A stretch of 64,000 nt of DNA. It comes from Tribonema minus (taxonomy: Eukaryota > Sar > Xanthophyceae > Tribonematales > Tribonemataceae). Positions 40,751 through 51,530 of the stretch are shown here, in pieces. The first letter of the stretch is position 1; each line of letters starts with the position of its first letter. The translations under genes were made by a program, and so were the position numbers. The stretch lies in contig JAFCMP010000004.1 in assembly GCA_017506865.1 (NCBI GenBank), positions 434,001 to 498,000 of the forward strand, written 5' to 3'. The notes under the pieces are model-generated. The model was not told where the DNA came from, did no database searches, and saw only the letters and a list, made by a program, of their open reading frames with translations.

Positions 40751-42961
40751 TCAGCCTTTGTTGGTCGTTTTGCCCTGTTCGCCCTCCGCGCACACGTACG
40801 CATAGGAGCCGAACACCCGTATGTGCTCCAGGTTCGCCACCTTGCCTGTCCATGCCTCGTAAAGTGTCTGCCCCACTAAGGCTGCATGAGGGCTCCTGTT
40901 GATGAGATAAACTGCCGCCTGCACTGCATGCTCCCATAGAAATGGTGGAAGAGAAGCATGCTGCAGCATGCAGCGGGCTTTGCTGTTGATGGTTCGCCAA
41001 GCCCGCTCCGCAATGCCGTTGGACTCCGGAGTGTAAGGCGAAGAGTAGCTGAGCAAGTACCCCGCCGAGCGCGCGTGCTCCTGAAGATCTGCACTACCGA
41101 ACTCCTTTGCGCAGTCCATGTGCAATTCGTGCATATGCACCGCTGCAGGCGCCAGCACCTCCCCGTGCAGCCGCTCCACGTCTGCCACCTGGTCACCCTT
41201 GTGCCTGTGACAGTAAACTACATGGTAGCGAGACACCTCGTCGACAAACACCCGAGCGTAGAGGCTCCTATTGCGGCTCTCCACCTCGTAGGGCCCGGCC
41301 GAGTCCGAGTGCCATATTTCTCCTTTGGCAGTGGCACCCTGTGTGGCCTGAGGGGGGTGCGGCTGGTGAGCTGCCTTGCCCAAATGGCAGGACTCACATG
41401 GCTCCAGCTCTCCAACTGGAAGTTGAACTCCGGTCCCCTCCGTGTCTGCAAGCCTCCGCATGTCCGCCAGGTTGAGGTGCGCCAGCCGCTGATGCCATCG
41501 TTGCAATGAGACCTTCGCTGCGTAAGCGGCTGCGCCCTCCTTAGTGCCACCAGCCCGCTGTGCGCCTTTGCTGTTCAGACGCACCCTGAAGCGGTACAGG
41601 CCTCCGTATGGCTCCAAACGCACCTCCTCGCGAGGTTCTCCCGGCAGAATTAACCTCGAGCGGTGTTTGCTGAGAATTACACTGCCACCATGCTTGGTCA
41701 GCAGTGAGGCACTGAGCAGTAGCTGGCCGGACCCGGGAACAACCACCGCCTCCCGCACCAGCAGCTGCTCCTCGCGCCCATGCTTGACTGGCACCTTGAC
41801 GTGCAAGTCGGCTACGCCCACCGAAACCGTGACCTCCCCAGAAGTTGAGGCATGAGCAGTCTCCACCGGGATACGGTCGGGCCGCCATGCTGAAACTACT
41901 GAGCTCAAGTCGACCCCAAGCTGTAAAGGGTCAATGATGTGCCGGTTTGCTCCACTGTCGACGTAAATGTAGACATCGCCAGATGCCTGCTGCAGCTGAG
42001 GCACCAATGCTACTGAAGCAGTGCCCTCACTGTGCGATTTGCCGACCCGAGCGATGCAAGCCCGTGTAGCATCCTCGCCGCCTGCCTCTTGCTGACGATG
42101 CTGCTTCGTCAGTGACTTCTTTGCCGCAATTGAACCTGGCGCCGGCTTCTTGCCGGCCTTTTTCTGTCTGCACTCGTAGGCCCAATGACCTACGCGCCCG
42201 CACCAATGACACGCGCCCTTGATCTGAGGCACGCTCCTGTCCAGGCCCTTGCCTGGAACTTGTGCTGCAAAGGCTGCCGCGCCCTTGCCGGTCCTCGCAG
42301 CTGCGACCTCCGCGTCGTAGTGCGCCTTGAGCTGCCGCTCCGCCTCATCCAAGTCCATGCGTGGCATGCACCGGAGATTAGTAGCTACCACCCGGTAACC
42401 TTCCGTGTTGGGGAGACCCCGCAACAAAAGCAACAGCAGCTCGCCATCAGCCATCGCTATGCCCAGCGTGGCCAACCTGGACCGCAGGTAGCGCGCATGA
42501 CCGAAATACTCCGCCACTGTGCGCTCCCCCATCTCCAGGGAGTGCAGCTGGTCCGATATTGCCATGGCCGTACTGACGCTCCTCGGCTCGAACCTTCGCT
42601 GCAATGCCCTGAAGGACTCCCTTCCGTGCCTGATGTTCCCGTCGCGTAACAGAATGTAGTGCATGTCGGTCGCCTTGCGGGACACGCAAGCAACCAATGC
42701 CGAGTAGATCCTGACGTCCAGCTCGTCGTAGACGCGCTGATTGCTGACCCTCAGCCCCATGTCGAACTGCTCCCCCCATTGTACCATGCATGCTGGGACT
42801 TCTTCGCAGAGCAGTGCCGACTCGAACGCGTTGGCGAACATAGGCCAATCCTCCTCTTTGCCGTCGAATAGCTCCAGCTTCAGCTTGAGCTTAAGGCTCA
42901 TAACCGTAGAAAGATTGACATCGCGCAAATCACCGTGCAGAGGAATCTGAGCTTGAGCCAT
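40751..42961 (-). CDS. Copia Gag, protease and integrase (upstream half)
   Basis: The Gag starts LKLKLELFDGKEEDWPMF and ends with a CCHC knuckle, CHWCGRVGHWAYEC. Protease shows YVDSGANRHI. Integrase has the HHCC finger (LAHLNLADM then CESCHLGK), the Asp in HSDSAGPY, the Asp in HMDCAKEFG and the Glu in NGIAERAW. The GKTTNKG end precedes a TGA at 40751-40753, after which the frame continues with a segment that resembles the usual copia region downstream. The first ATG (42961) lies inside the 5' LTR; a second in-frame ATG at 42901 overlaps the primer site. Either could start translation. Confidence 0.95.
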   Translation of the reverse strand: MAQAQIPLHGDLRDVNLSTVMSLKLKLKLELFDGKEEDWPMFANAFESALLCEEVPACMVQWGEQFDMGLRVSNQRVYDELDVRIYSALVACVSRKATDMHYILLRDGNIRHGRESFRALQRRFEPRSVSTAMAISDQLHSLEMGERTVAEYFGHARYLRSRLATLGIAMADGELLLLLLRGLPNTEGYRVVATNLRCMPRMDLDEAERQLKAHYDAEVAAARTGKGAAAFAAQVPGKGLDRSVPQIKGACHWCGRVGHWAYECRQKKAGKKPAPGSIAAKKSLTKQHRQQEAGGEDATRACIARVGKSHSEGTASVALVPQLQQASGDVYIYVDSGANRHIIDPLQLGVDLSSVVSAWRPDRIPVETAHASTSGEVTVSVGVADLHVKVPVKHGREEQLLVREAVVVPGSGQLLLSASLLTKHGGSVILSKHRSRLILPGEPREEVRLEPYGGLYRFRVRLNSKGAQRAGGTKEGAAAYAAKVSLQRWHQRLAHLNLADMRRLADTEGTGVQLPVGELEPCESCHLGKAAHQPHPPQATQGATAKGEIWHSDSAGPYEVESRNRSLYARVFVDEVSRYHVVYCHRHKGDQVADVERLHGEVLAPAAVHMHELHMDCAKEFGSADLQEHARSAGYLLSYSSPYTPESNGIAERAWRTINSKARCMLQHASLPPFLWEHAVQAAVYLINRSPHAALVGQTLYEAWTGKVANLEHIRVFGSYAYVCAEGEQGKTTNKG
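42895..42905 (-). promoter_or_regulatory. Primer binding site, half-tRNA type
   Basis: GGTTATGAGCC lies directly inside the 5' LTR. It is complementary to GGCTCATAACC, an anticodon-arm sequence with a CAT anticodon, and parallels the Drosophila copia site (GGTTATGGGCC...), which pairs with a cleaved 5' half of initiator tRNA-Met. Confidence 0.7.
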
Positions 42962-43172
42962 GACAGCAACAAGTCACACACACGTGCTTGTGCGTAGGAA
43001 AGGAAGTGATATTACAAAGCACAGCAAGCCTGGACATTCCAGCTCAGGATTGCTGACTCAGCCATGCAAAAGATCTGGAACTAATCTCGAACAGATGTCG
43101 AACAAAACTGGGACGTCAAGTGCACAACTTCAAGTGCAACCTGACTGCTACAAAACAGTGCTCATTTCAACA
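42906..43172 (-). repeat. 5' LTR of the copia element
   Basis: Partner of 38417-38683. On the minus strand it contains an ATG at 42961 that opens the gag frame. The last 18 codons of the LTR are therefore potentially translated (MAQAQIPLHGDLRDVNLS). Confidence 0.95.
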
Positions 43173-43177
43173 CGTCT
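43173..43177. repeat. Target site duplication, right copy (CGTCT)
   Basis: Matches 38411-38415. Confidence 0.8.
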
Positions 43178-45069
43178 GAAGTCGGCATCGAAGCTCACTG
43201 TGAGGTAGCCCTAAATTTTACCATCCCCAACATTCAAAGAGGACTGGGTTCATGGAGGTTACACGCTTCACAGGCACGGTGCCTTGCACTGCCATGTTTG
43301 CGATATGAGCTGAAGGCCGACTGGAAATGAGTTGCTGTGTCTGACGTCAACGCCGTCATTGTACACAACAGTCTCATGTTTGTACCGTCAAAGACAACCG
43401 CACTGTTCCATAACCAGTGAGCCTATAGCTGGTATGCGCGCTCCCACACACATTTCAAACTCTCCAACTTTGTGCGACCCTCAGGCATCGCAGCCTTACA
43501 GGCGCTGTGCTTCATGGCGCGGCAATGTCAGTACACGGTTCCTGAGTGGCCATCACTGCAGCCATGTGATCCCGGTAACCCGTAGGCACGAATTGTAGCA
43601 GTTGATTCGATTGTGGCGTGCCTAGCAATATACACCATTCACACAACTGATTACGTTGTGTCTCTCGTGTTCTATGTGCCGAGCAATGTTATGAATGCAT
43701 ATATTCTGTTGAATCAAACGCCATCATGCGCCAAAATGTATCCACGCATGCAGTGTGCAGTGAAACAAGAAAAGATAATCAAACATCAATCTATTCCATT
43801 GACAAAGTGTGCCTGTGAGAATTGCTTATGCACGTATGCAGCGATAAATGGCATTGCATATGTTTTAATGTGTATCTGGTCAAATGTGGCTGTTGCGCAC
43901 CTTGATGCTTGTGAACACTTGCATAACAAATGGCAATTCACAGCAGCAATTGTGTCAAGGGTGTTGATGGTGTGCTAGCAGCATGCTTGTGCACTGCTTG
44001 GAGTGAACTTCGGTCATGTCGCCGGGTGGGCTTCGCCCCCGTCACCTTCGGTGACCCCTTCGACGACTGTAAATTGAAACCATCTATTCTATGGCATACA
44101 TGTGCTCTCAGGTGCCAGTCCATTGACTCAAGTACCAGTGATGTGTGTAGACCCTCACAAGCACCAAGAATCACTTGTTTCCATAGACACACACGCTTAC
44201 GGGCATGCACCCTTGTCGGGATGTGTCCGAGAATTTGTACACTGCTCAACATGTGAGTCGTGTTGTTGTGCTTGTCGTTACTTGTGTCTGTGGCTGCCAT
44301 ATGTGCCACGTGCCAAAGCGTTCGTTTCTCTTGTGTCAAGACGGCGCTTGTGCCCATCAGTGGCTAATGAAGCCTGTATTCTGTTGAATCAAGCGCCATC
44401 ACGTGCCAACATGCATCCATGGACTCAATGTGGCTGTGCGTACATGCCTCAAGTGCAAATGACGATTCAAGAGAATCATGCTTCATTTGACACGAGGCAT
44501 TTGAGTGAATTCGAAGTATTCAACCAGATTCGAGTGATTCAATATGTTCAAGGAGCACATCCAGCCAAGCGTGCATGCTAGCTGCTCATGATACACTCAC
44601 CGAATAACACCGCATGCTTGTGCGCCTCTTGCTTCAATAGAACCTCTGGATTCTGTTTGAGATCCACCCCTCCCTAAATGCGATGGTCGCATGCTCGGCC
44701 TCCGTTGGGTATGTAACACCCATGGCACCTGCTCCTCCCAGCTCCCGTATCCTGCTCCTGCTCCAAAACACGGTGGGTCCTCCTTCGCTCCTCGTCCAAC
44801 AGCCTGCAGCAGCCTACCCGGGTCTTCCCTGAAGGAAGTGGCTGTCGGAATAGTGGCATGGCTATGGCTGCAAGGTCGGTGGCGGGGTGATGCGTTGGCG
44901 ACGCGGTCGCCCAGGATGTGTAAGCGCATTAATACTTTTATTATAATGAGCTTTAGGAGCACAACACCATGTGTGTGTCTCGGCAAGCATCGGATGTGTT
45001 TCATGGTGGCTCACATGGCGCCATAATGCTGCTGACACTCTACAATGCCACTGGCCATGAAGAAGACCC
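43178..45069. other. Intergenic, no gene recognised
   Basis: Decayed AT-richer sequence with scattered short palindromic GC-rich words (44027-44066: GGGCTTCGCCC and GTCACCTTCGGTGAC). Open stretches here lack splice sites or family resemblance. Confidence 0.5.
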
Positions 45070-45537
45070 CTAGCCCCCCCCTGGGTCTTCTACTGCTGCA
45101 CCACTGACAATACCCTCAGCCTCTCCTGCCATTGTCATCATAGTGTCCTCCACTCGTGCTGCCAGAAACTGTCTCACTCTGGCGGAGATCGCCATCTGCA
45201 GCGCTGTCGACAAGCTAGCGCGAATGAAGGATTTACCTCTAGCCTCTAAGGCCTCATACGACACCCCTCCTTCCTCGCCTGTAAAATAACGGGCTGCGTA
45301 CGCGTTCGCCATTTGCTTCACAACACCTACTGCATTAATACGAGAATATGAGTAAGAGAAGAGAATACTTGCGAAAACAACACTTAGGCAGGTGCAAAAA
45401 GGGCAGTCCGGATTGCACCTACTTGGTTTGCCTCTTTTGTTTGCACTTGGCACACGCACACGGCGTTGCACACAATAAAACCCTTCATGCAACGGCTTCA
45501 ACATGTGGCATTGGCAGCACTTGTGTACTTGACACAA
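45070..45537 (-). pseudogene. Fragment of non-LTR retroelement tail
   Basis: The segment SFIRASLSTALQMAISARVRQF and its surroundings resemble MLRIGAALSASLQMALSAHVMDH at 62072-62410 and the helical tail of the fragment at 36048. Only the last 80 or so codons look homologous. The N-terminal part is unrelated reading frame. A further 5'-truncated copy of the same element family. Confidence 0.45.
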
Positions 45538-46214
45538 TGAAGCAATTGAGTGCGCTTAGGCACTGAGAAGCTACGGCATCGTTTGTTTGTACACCTGGCA
45601 CATGCACACGGCGCTGCGCACAATGGACACACTAGATGCGATGGCTTCAACTGTATCACGTTGTGTCAGTTGTCTAACTGATGCGCTGAAGCTTGTGCGC
45701 ACTGTGTCCTTGACGCAATGAAGCAAAGTTGGCACTTGAATACAGGGCTTTCACTGAACTCACGCATGCAACTGCTTCGAGCCCCGCAATGTGTCAAGTG
45801 TGTCCTTGCCGCACTGAAGCAACGCACTCAAGGCTACAGTGCGTTTATGCGCAAGAAGCAAACGCAGCAAGTGCAAAGTAGAAGGCCCTCTCGAGCATTG
45901 TGTACAAGGGGCATAATGCAACACTGATTGCGAAAGCCACCTGTTGTGTGGGCTGCTGAAGCAATACTCATGCACACATCTACAGGCACATGGCACACAA
46001 CAGGCTGCGGGTTCACCATAAGTGTAGTGATTTATCCTTTTTACACCATATGACTAGTAATTACCCTCCCCCGAACACAGACTCCAGCCAGTGAGCCCCG
46101 TCTGCAAATGGGCACCCCACCCTGAGCAAGCGGTCGTGCAGTGTCGAAACAGGCACAGTTCTTTAGCGGGTTCACGTACGGCATGCATACCCCAGATATT
46201 CTAGAACATACATT
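45538..46214. other. Intergenic, degenerate repeats
   Basis: Several units with CACACGGCG, GTGCGCA and ACGCAATGAAGCAA words, similar to those near 31 and 35 kb. No gene seen. Confidence 0.5.
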
Positions 46215-46432
46215 GTGTTCTACGCCAGTGCGTATTGTTTCAGAGCACTTCAGGTGTTCTGTTCCAAAGCACTAGGTGTTCTATGTTCTGGAACATGTTG
46301 ATTTTAGCAACTGTATCATATATGCACTTCCTTCATCCTCTCCTATGCACAAGCACGTGTGTGTGTGACTTGTTGCTGTCATGGCACAACCACAGATTCC
46401 TCTGCACAATGATCTGCGTGACGTCACCATTT
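46215..46432 (+). repeat. Diverged copia LTR relic (solo)
   Basis: Bases 46348-46432 align with the 3' end of the copia LTR in plus orientation: CACAAGCACGTGTGTGTG, then GACTTGTTGCTGTC, then an ATG. The open frame after it reads MAQPQIPLHNDLRDVTIS, against MAQAQIPLHGDLRDVNLS in the intact element. No internal region follows, so it is a solo LTR or LTR remnant. The left limit is approximate. Confidence 0.7.
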
Positions 46433-46521
46433 CATCCAGTCAGCATCCGGCCAGCGCCAACCCACCGCACCCGCACCCGCACCCGTGCTCGCCGTACTTT
46501 CCCCTGTGCCAACACATAATG

Positions 46522-47967
46522 TCACTCGATGAGAGGCACCAGTTCAAACTGGTTGTCCACCTCCCACGCGTTGTCCTTGCCAATGGTTATCCGCAGGTAG
46601 AAGTGCAGCCGCAAGTGATAGGCCCACCCCTGTTCGCCCTCTGCAAGCTCGTATCCGGCTCCCTCGCGCACCAGTGCACCGTGAAACAGGAGGATATCAC
46701 CCGCATTAAATTGTATCTTCATCATGCCGTTCGCTCTCACTTCTTGAGCATCATGACTGTTGGGCCACAGGTGAAACGCCCCGCCGTCTTGAAGGCTGAT
46801 GATAATGCCTACCGGACACCCGTCGGTGGTCTGCTGGGCGTCCAGGATCCTGCGAAGATGGAGCGTGCGTGTGCATCGGCCTCCTATGATTGCCGACGTT
46901 GTGAAAGTGCTGTGTACTGCAGCGTCTCCATCAATGCGCTCAGGAAGTGGCAGCAGCATTGACAAGCATGCATCCGGCATCTGTGTGAGCGTCTGCACAA
47001 CATGACACCGCGAGACAAACGAGTGGCATGCTGCTGGCATCAAGTACACATCGTTGTTGCTGCAGTTACTCACCGGACATCATGAGTGGCAGGAGCGTGA
47101 TGCAGTTGCAACCGCTCACGCTGCTGGCAAACACAACACACATTGCTTTGCTTGCATGCTGCTGGCAACCATGACAGTACGGTGCATGCATGCATGGCTG
47201 CATGGCATAATCACATGCTGACACTGTATATCATGCAACACTCACTGATTCAGGACCCAATCGCGGTGGGGGCCCTGACCCAGCGCATCGGCCTTCTCCG
47301 TCTTCCGTGAAAGCAAGAATGAGGGCTTGTGGACCGCCCTGTCGCGGTTTCCGAACAGGACGTCGTTGTTGTAGGGTGATAGCTTGTTCATGACGACATT
47401 CTTGGCGCCCAAGTAGCGGCCTTTCACCATCTCAAAGAGCTTCATGTGGTAGCGGCAATTGAGGACGTTGTTGCGAAGGACACTCCACTTGGTGGTCACC
47501 TCCTTCTCGGTCAACTCAGGCAGGGTCTTGAGCAGCTCCTCAACGATGCTGCTGAGACAGTCATCACCTTCAGACCGCCTGACGACCGTGTAGCCTGGCA
47601 CGGCAAGCAGCTTTGTGAGGTTGGCCTCGAGCTGAGCCTTTGCAACCCTGGCATCTGCCATGCGCATGGCCTCAAGCGCACCCTGCTTTACTGTTGAGGG
47701 GGTGATGGAGGCAGCAGCAACAGACTGTGCTATGGCGGCGACGCGCGGGACCTGCTTGGCAACTGCAAGCTCAGCGCGCTTCCTTCTTCCTTCTGCTACA
47801 TGATCAGGGTTCAACCTCTGCCTCCTCTTGCGCTGCTTGGCGAGAAAAGTCTTGCGCTCTGCCGAGGTCATCGACTGCAGCTGCTGCTCTGCCTCGCCTG
47901 CACCAGCAGCAGCACCAGCAGCAACAGCTGTTTCGAGCCCTTGCTGCATCCATAGCGACATATGCAA
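46522..47967 (-). CDS. 2-oxoglutarate/Fe(II) oxygenase-like protein
   Basis: Two exons on the minus strand: 47967-47246 (donor GTGAGT) and 47059-46522 (acceptor TGCAG), joined to give about 419 residues. The N-terminal part is Ala/Gln-rich with a basic stretch (AKQRKRRQR) that could be a nuclear signal. Exon 1 ends at GQGPHRDW, an H-x-D metal-binding motif. Exon 2 has a beta-helix strand pattern (GIIISLQDGGAFHLWPNSH), then GDILLFHGALVREGAGYE with the distal His, then YHLRLHFYL with the 2-oxoglutarate-binding Arg. The H-x-D, H and R order and spacing fit the double-stranded beta-helix dioxygenases. The substrate cannot be told. A mini-exon in the 186-nt intron was considered and does not keep frame. 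Confidence 0.65.
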
Positions 47968-48330
47968 CAGGTCCTCGCTGTTGCTGCTGCTGGCCAGCGG
48001 CTACTGTTTCAGTCGACCCGGTCTACTCTTTTGCTGAGTGTGGGCTGGTGTTGCTAAAATGTAGCTAATGTAGCAAGCAGCTGCAGCTGTTGCTAGCTGA
48101 ACTGCTGCAGTCGATCCACATACTGGTGTAGCAAGCAAGCAGCTGCTGTTGCTGGCAGCTGGGCTGTTGTCGATCCGTGCTGCTCTTGTTACTTGTGTCA
48201 AGCAGCTGCTGCTGTTGCTGGCCTGCTGGTGTTTTTGCTGGCTCGCAGCTACAGGCTCTCTGCTGCTGTTGATTTGCTGCTGCAGTGCCTGGAGATCCTG
48301 TGCGAAGCTCTGCCTGCTGCTGCTGGTAGC
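47868..48330. repeat. CTG/CAG trinucleotide-rich tract
   Basis: Interrupted runs of GCTGCTGCTG and CAGCAGCA, partly inside the first exon of the oxygenase gene (its Ala/Gln-rich N terminus) and continuing beyond its start codon. Confidence 0.7.
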
Positions 48331-48499
48331 CTTCTGCGAGCGTGACACAGGCCCTGTCACGCCCAGACTCGAGCGCTGAGGTGGGGGGTCTTGACCAGGG
48401 GAAATGAGGTCAGGCGACAAGAAATATGGCACTCTTAGTGGCCCCTAAAATGACTGGTTGAACATGCGTCTAGGTGGGAGGGAAATGAATGTGGAAATA

Positions 48500-48870
48500 C
48501 AGGGCGCTATGCCCTTGGAAATGCGTTTCAGCGTCTCAGAAATGCTGTTGTTTAAATTATAGCTCACATTTCTGCAAACGCCAAAATGGGCCTTCCTCAA
48601 GTGTCGTTTCCACATGCATTTCCTCAAATGCATTTTCAAAGAGCCAAAGGCAATTCACAGATGCATTGACTGCTATTTCAGCAGCATTTGGCGCCTGCAG
48701 CAGAAATTTGGCAATGCTCTTCAAATGCGACCCTAAATGGTCGGGGGCGACTTGGAAGCAGCACGTGATGCATCTGGGACAGCATTTCAAATGCAAGCCG
48801 AGCGTTTCCAGATGCATTCAGCATCGTTGGTGCAAATTTGCAGATGCCGCTGAAATGCATTCAAGCAGCG
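48500..48870. repeat. Cluster of AAATGCATTT-like palindromes
   Basis: Words such as GAAATGC, AAATGCATTTTC, CACATGCATTTCC and CAGATGCATT recur about every 20-40 bases. A similar cluster lies at 55845-56105. The core ATGCAT is self-complementary. The origin is unknown. Confidence 0.5.
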
Positions 48871-49026
48871 TTTTCAAATTGTGCTGTGCCTGTTCCGCAT
48901 AGCATCTTGCTGGCCTCAAATCAATTTCTTGAGCATTGGCAAATCTACTGAGCAGTGTTGCAGCAGGGTCATGCACAGCATCATAGCAGCAGCAGCTCCA
49001 GCATGGCAAGACAGCGTGCAATAATA

Positions 49027-49053
49027 TAGTAGTAGTAGTAGTAGTAGTAGTAG
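49027..49053. repeat. TAG microsatellite
   Basis: Nine uninterrupted TAG units. Confidence 0.95.
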
Positions 49054-49363
49054 ATTATATCCTAAAAAACATGTCAGTGTCATTGACAATGGCATCGTGT
49101 CGGCCGCCTGCGAGCATGTGGCACCATAGCTGTGCTCAGCTCCCCCCACAGCCTATGTCACACCTGCCTCAATGCCGTGTCTTGCTGCGCTGCAAACACT
49201 GGAATCTGGTCCGCTGCTCGCTGCTGGTCGCGTTTCCACCCCCTCAGTTGCTAGCAGTACACATAACCCCTCAACCTGCTGCCGCCCTCACTTCCACCCT
49301 CTGATTTGCTAGCAGCACACTGAGCACTACCAGCTGATTCACAACATACATTCTGCTTCCTAG

Positions 49364-49751
49364 ACGTCGAGAGGCAACCAAGGCCGATACGTCGCCGTCG
49401 AGGACCGTGGCCGTGGACGCGATGGAGGCGCAACAGCTGCCGCGGCCATGACGCCGCTGCCGCTCAGGCAGGTCTTGGACGGTGTGGAAATGCCTGCCAC
49501 GGCCCTGGGAGGCCGCTCTTGTAGCTGGTGCCTGCAAGGAGGCGCAGTATGGAGCCCAAGGGCTCAGTGGGTAAGTTTGTGATTGAGCTATGACCCAGCA
49601 CGGAGTAAGAGGCTGATGAAGGCGAGTATGAATTATGAGCACATTCATAGCAGCTGCAAGTGCCCCCTGATCCGAGTGACCATCGGATCAGCAAATGCCA
49701 GTCTCGCGCTTTGTGGCACAATGCCATGCCACTGAAGCCAACGTTTCAAAG
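49364..49751 (+). CDS. Possible two-exon gene fragment, unknown
   Basis: The exon 49364-49570 (acceptor CCTAG, donor GTAAGT) is open for 69 codons and has a C-x2-C motif (GGRSCSWCLQGG). The exon 49692-49751 (acceptor ATCAG, donor GTACTT) adds 20 codons in frame. A spaced Cys pair near a C terminus occurs in piggyBac-type transposases, and a possible piggyBac-like piece lies nearby on the other strand (51249-51530), but I cannot confirm a link. Confidence 0.25.
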
Positions 49752-51248
49752 GTACTTGACCTACCATATGTATCACATCTGCGCTGTGTGCTTGAATGCA
49801 TGAACAGGTGCTCTGCACAGGTATACCAGTGAATAACGTAGTAGACGCTGCACAGGTACTGATTGATCATATAGCCAAACAATCCGATTGAGGCCTCCTT
49901 AACAAGTAGTGGCAGTAACAAGCACATGCCTGCTGTTAGAGTGTGAGCGCGTACGTGCATGACTGCAGTATCGACTTTGAAAAGCAAGTCAACAAGTATC
50001 GCCATTTCACTCATACTTGCAACTTTGCTGCGGGAACTCCTGACAAAGCTTATCGTTGCTTGGCCCTGTCTCCACAACCAACGCCACCAACACATGACTG
50101 CAGCATCGCGTTTGCAAGCAAGTCAACAAGTGTCGTCATTTTAGTCATACTTGCTGCATTGCTGCGGGAACTCCTTGCAGCGTTTTGCGTTGCGTGGCCC
50201 TGTCCCCGCGACCAACGCCACCAAGTTACAGCATCAAACAACGAGAAAAAAAACGGTGAACTAGACACGGCCATCCTCAGTGCACTTTGCCTTTGCCTTG
50301 CCTCCCAAAAAAATCATACAGAATTTTCACAGCCAGCATGTCACTGCCGTTCAGACTGCCAAACCACTTGCTTGATGGCCTGTCTGTTCTGGCTTGCTTG
50401 CTTTTTGCATGCGTGTGACGTGTTTGCACTACAGTTGAGATTGACAGCGTTCGCAAACAACGACACTTTAGTCTGATGCTGATCAAGGCCCTGCCTTGTG
50501 TTCCTCATCTTCAGTGCGATATCGATAAAGGCCCTGCCTATGTTCTATGTTCTTCATCTGCAAAACCGCTTGATTGCTGAGTGTCACTATGGAGCCACTA
50601 GCACAACATCATGTGATGTTGATCATGTTCTACCATGACACAAACCGATGAAGGTACGATGAGAGGCCCTGGCACTCAAACTTTGTGGCATAGTTTCTCA
50701 GTCGAACAACAACCGTACCACAACGGCAGCAACCACATTCAACATGACAAAAGTTCTCACCTGTGGAGATCTTCTGTTGTGGCACACGCTGCCGGCCACC
50801 GGTCCAGCTTCACGCTGTGGCAGGCGGAGGAGTTCAGCTTGCTGTGTGCGTCGCCCCTGCAATTCCTGTGACCGAGTGCAGAAACAAGAGGGGCTCAGCA
50901 TGGTCGCGGCCTAGCGGCATGCGCATGCAAGGATGGTTGTGTGAAGTGTTGGACACTTGCACGCTTTTCTATAAATTGTGTGCATCATGTGCACAGCTGA
51001 AGGCGTTGAAGTCAGCGTGCAGAGAGTACACAATTCAGCACCAGTACTCGCCATGGCTGCGATGGCCGACACCGCAAAGGTTACTAACAGTGCAAGCAGC
51101 TGCAACTAAGCTTGTCAACATCGCTGGCGGTTACAGTGCCCCACGCAATGCCACAGTGATCACATTGCATTAGTAGCCATGAAGCGGACAGCATCAATGA
51201 TTGTCCTCGTTGGGCACTGAGGGATACCTGCCTTGCGGCCGACCAAGA
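49752..51248. other. Intergenic, no gene recognised
   Basis: Two similar stretches (49968-50090 and 50095-50220) share ACTGCAGCATCG, AAGCAAGTCAACAAGT and GCGGGAACTCCTTG-like words. They look like a diverged tandem duplication of about 130 bp. No coding exon supported. Confidence 0.45.
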
Positions 51249-51530
51249 TCACAACTTGATTACAAGGCTTGGCACCACTGATACCAAGAAAGCAGCGATG
51301 AGGCAGCAGCTGATTGCGTAAATTGGCAACGCAACAAGTGATGAGGATGAGTTGATGGCGTATAGCACCTCTGGCCGATTATTTTGGTCGTGCACCCCCG
51401 CCATATATTGCACGAAGAGATAGTACGAGGGCCATATCACATCAAGCACTGCCTGATTTTCTTCCACTTCCGCTGAAGGAGCAGCAAAACCTATGCAAGT
51501 TGCATTTGTTGAGTATACGCAACATGTCAA
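51249..51530 (-). pseudogene. Possible piggyBac-like transposase fragment
   Basis: The frame includes VIWPSYYLFVQYMAGVHDQN, which resembles the conserved piggyBac segment P-x(4)-YN-x-YMGGVD-x-x-D. The remainder is degenerate, and I could not find the DDE core or terminal inverted repeats nearby. The resemblance rests on about 15 residues. Confidence 0.3.

Larger units (their letters stand above)
38417..43172 (-). mobile_element. Ty1/copia-type LTR retrotransposon
   Basis: This is a 4.76-kb element on the minus strand with 267-bp LTRs (42906-43172 and 38417-38683) that differ at a single position, a CGTCT target duplication, a primer site at 42895-42905 and a GGGGGAGGG polypurine tract at 38692-38684. 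The gene order is Gag, protease, integrase, RT, RNase H, the copia order. The coding region is one frame interrupted by a single TGA at 40751-40753. Near-identical LTRs point to a recent insertion. Confidence 0.95.
47968..49363. other. Intergenic, low-complexity
   Basis: Contains CTG/CAG-rich sequence (47868-48330), a TAG microsatellite and a stretch rich in AAATGCATTT words (48500-48870). No gene supported. Confidence 0.5.

Noticed and set aside
43613-44581. Cysteine-rich open frames at 43.6-44.6 kb
   Set aside because: Codon use and composition look random, no splice sites fit and the stretch is made of decayed repeats.
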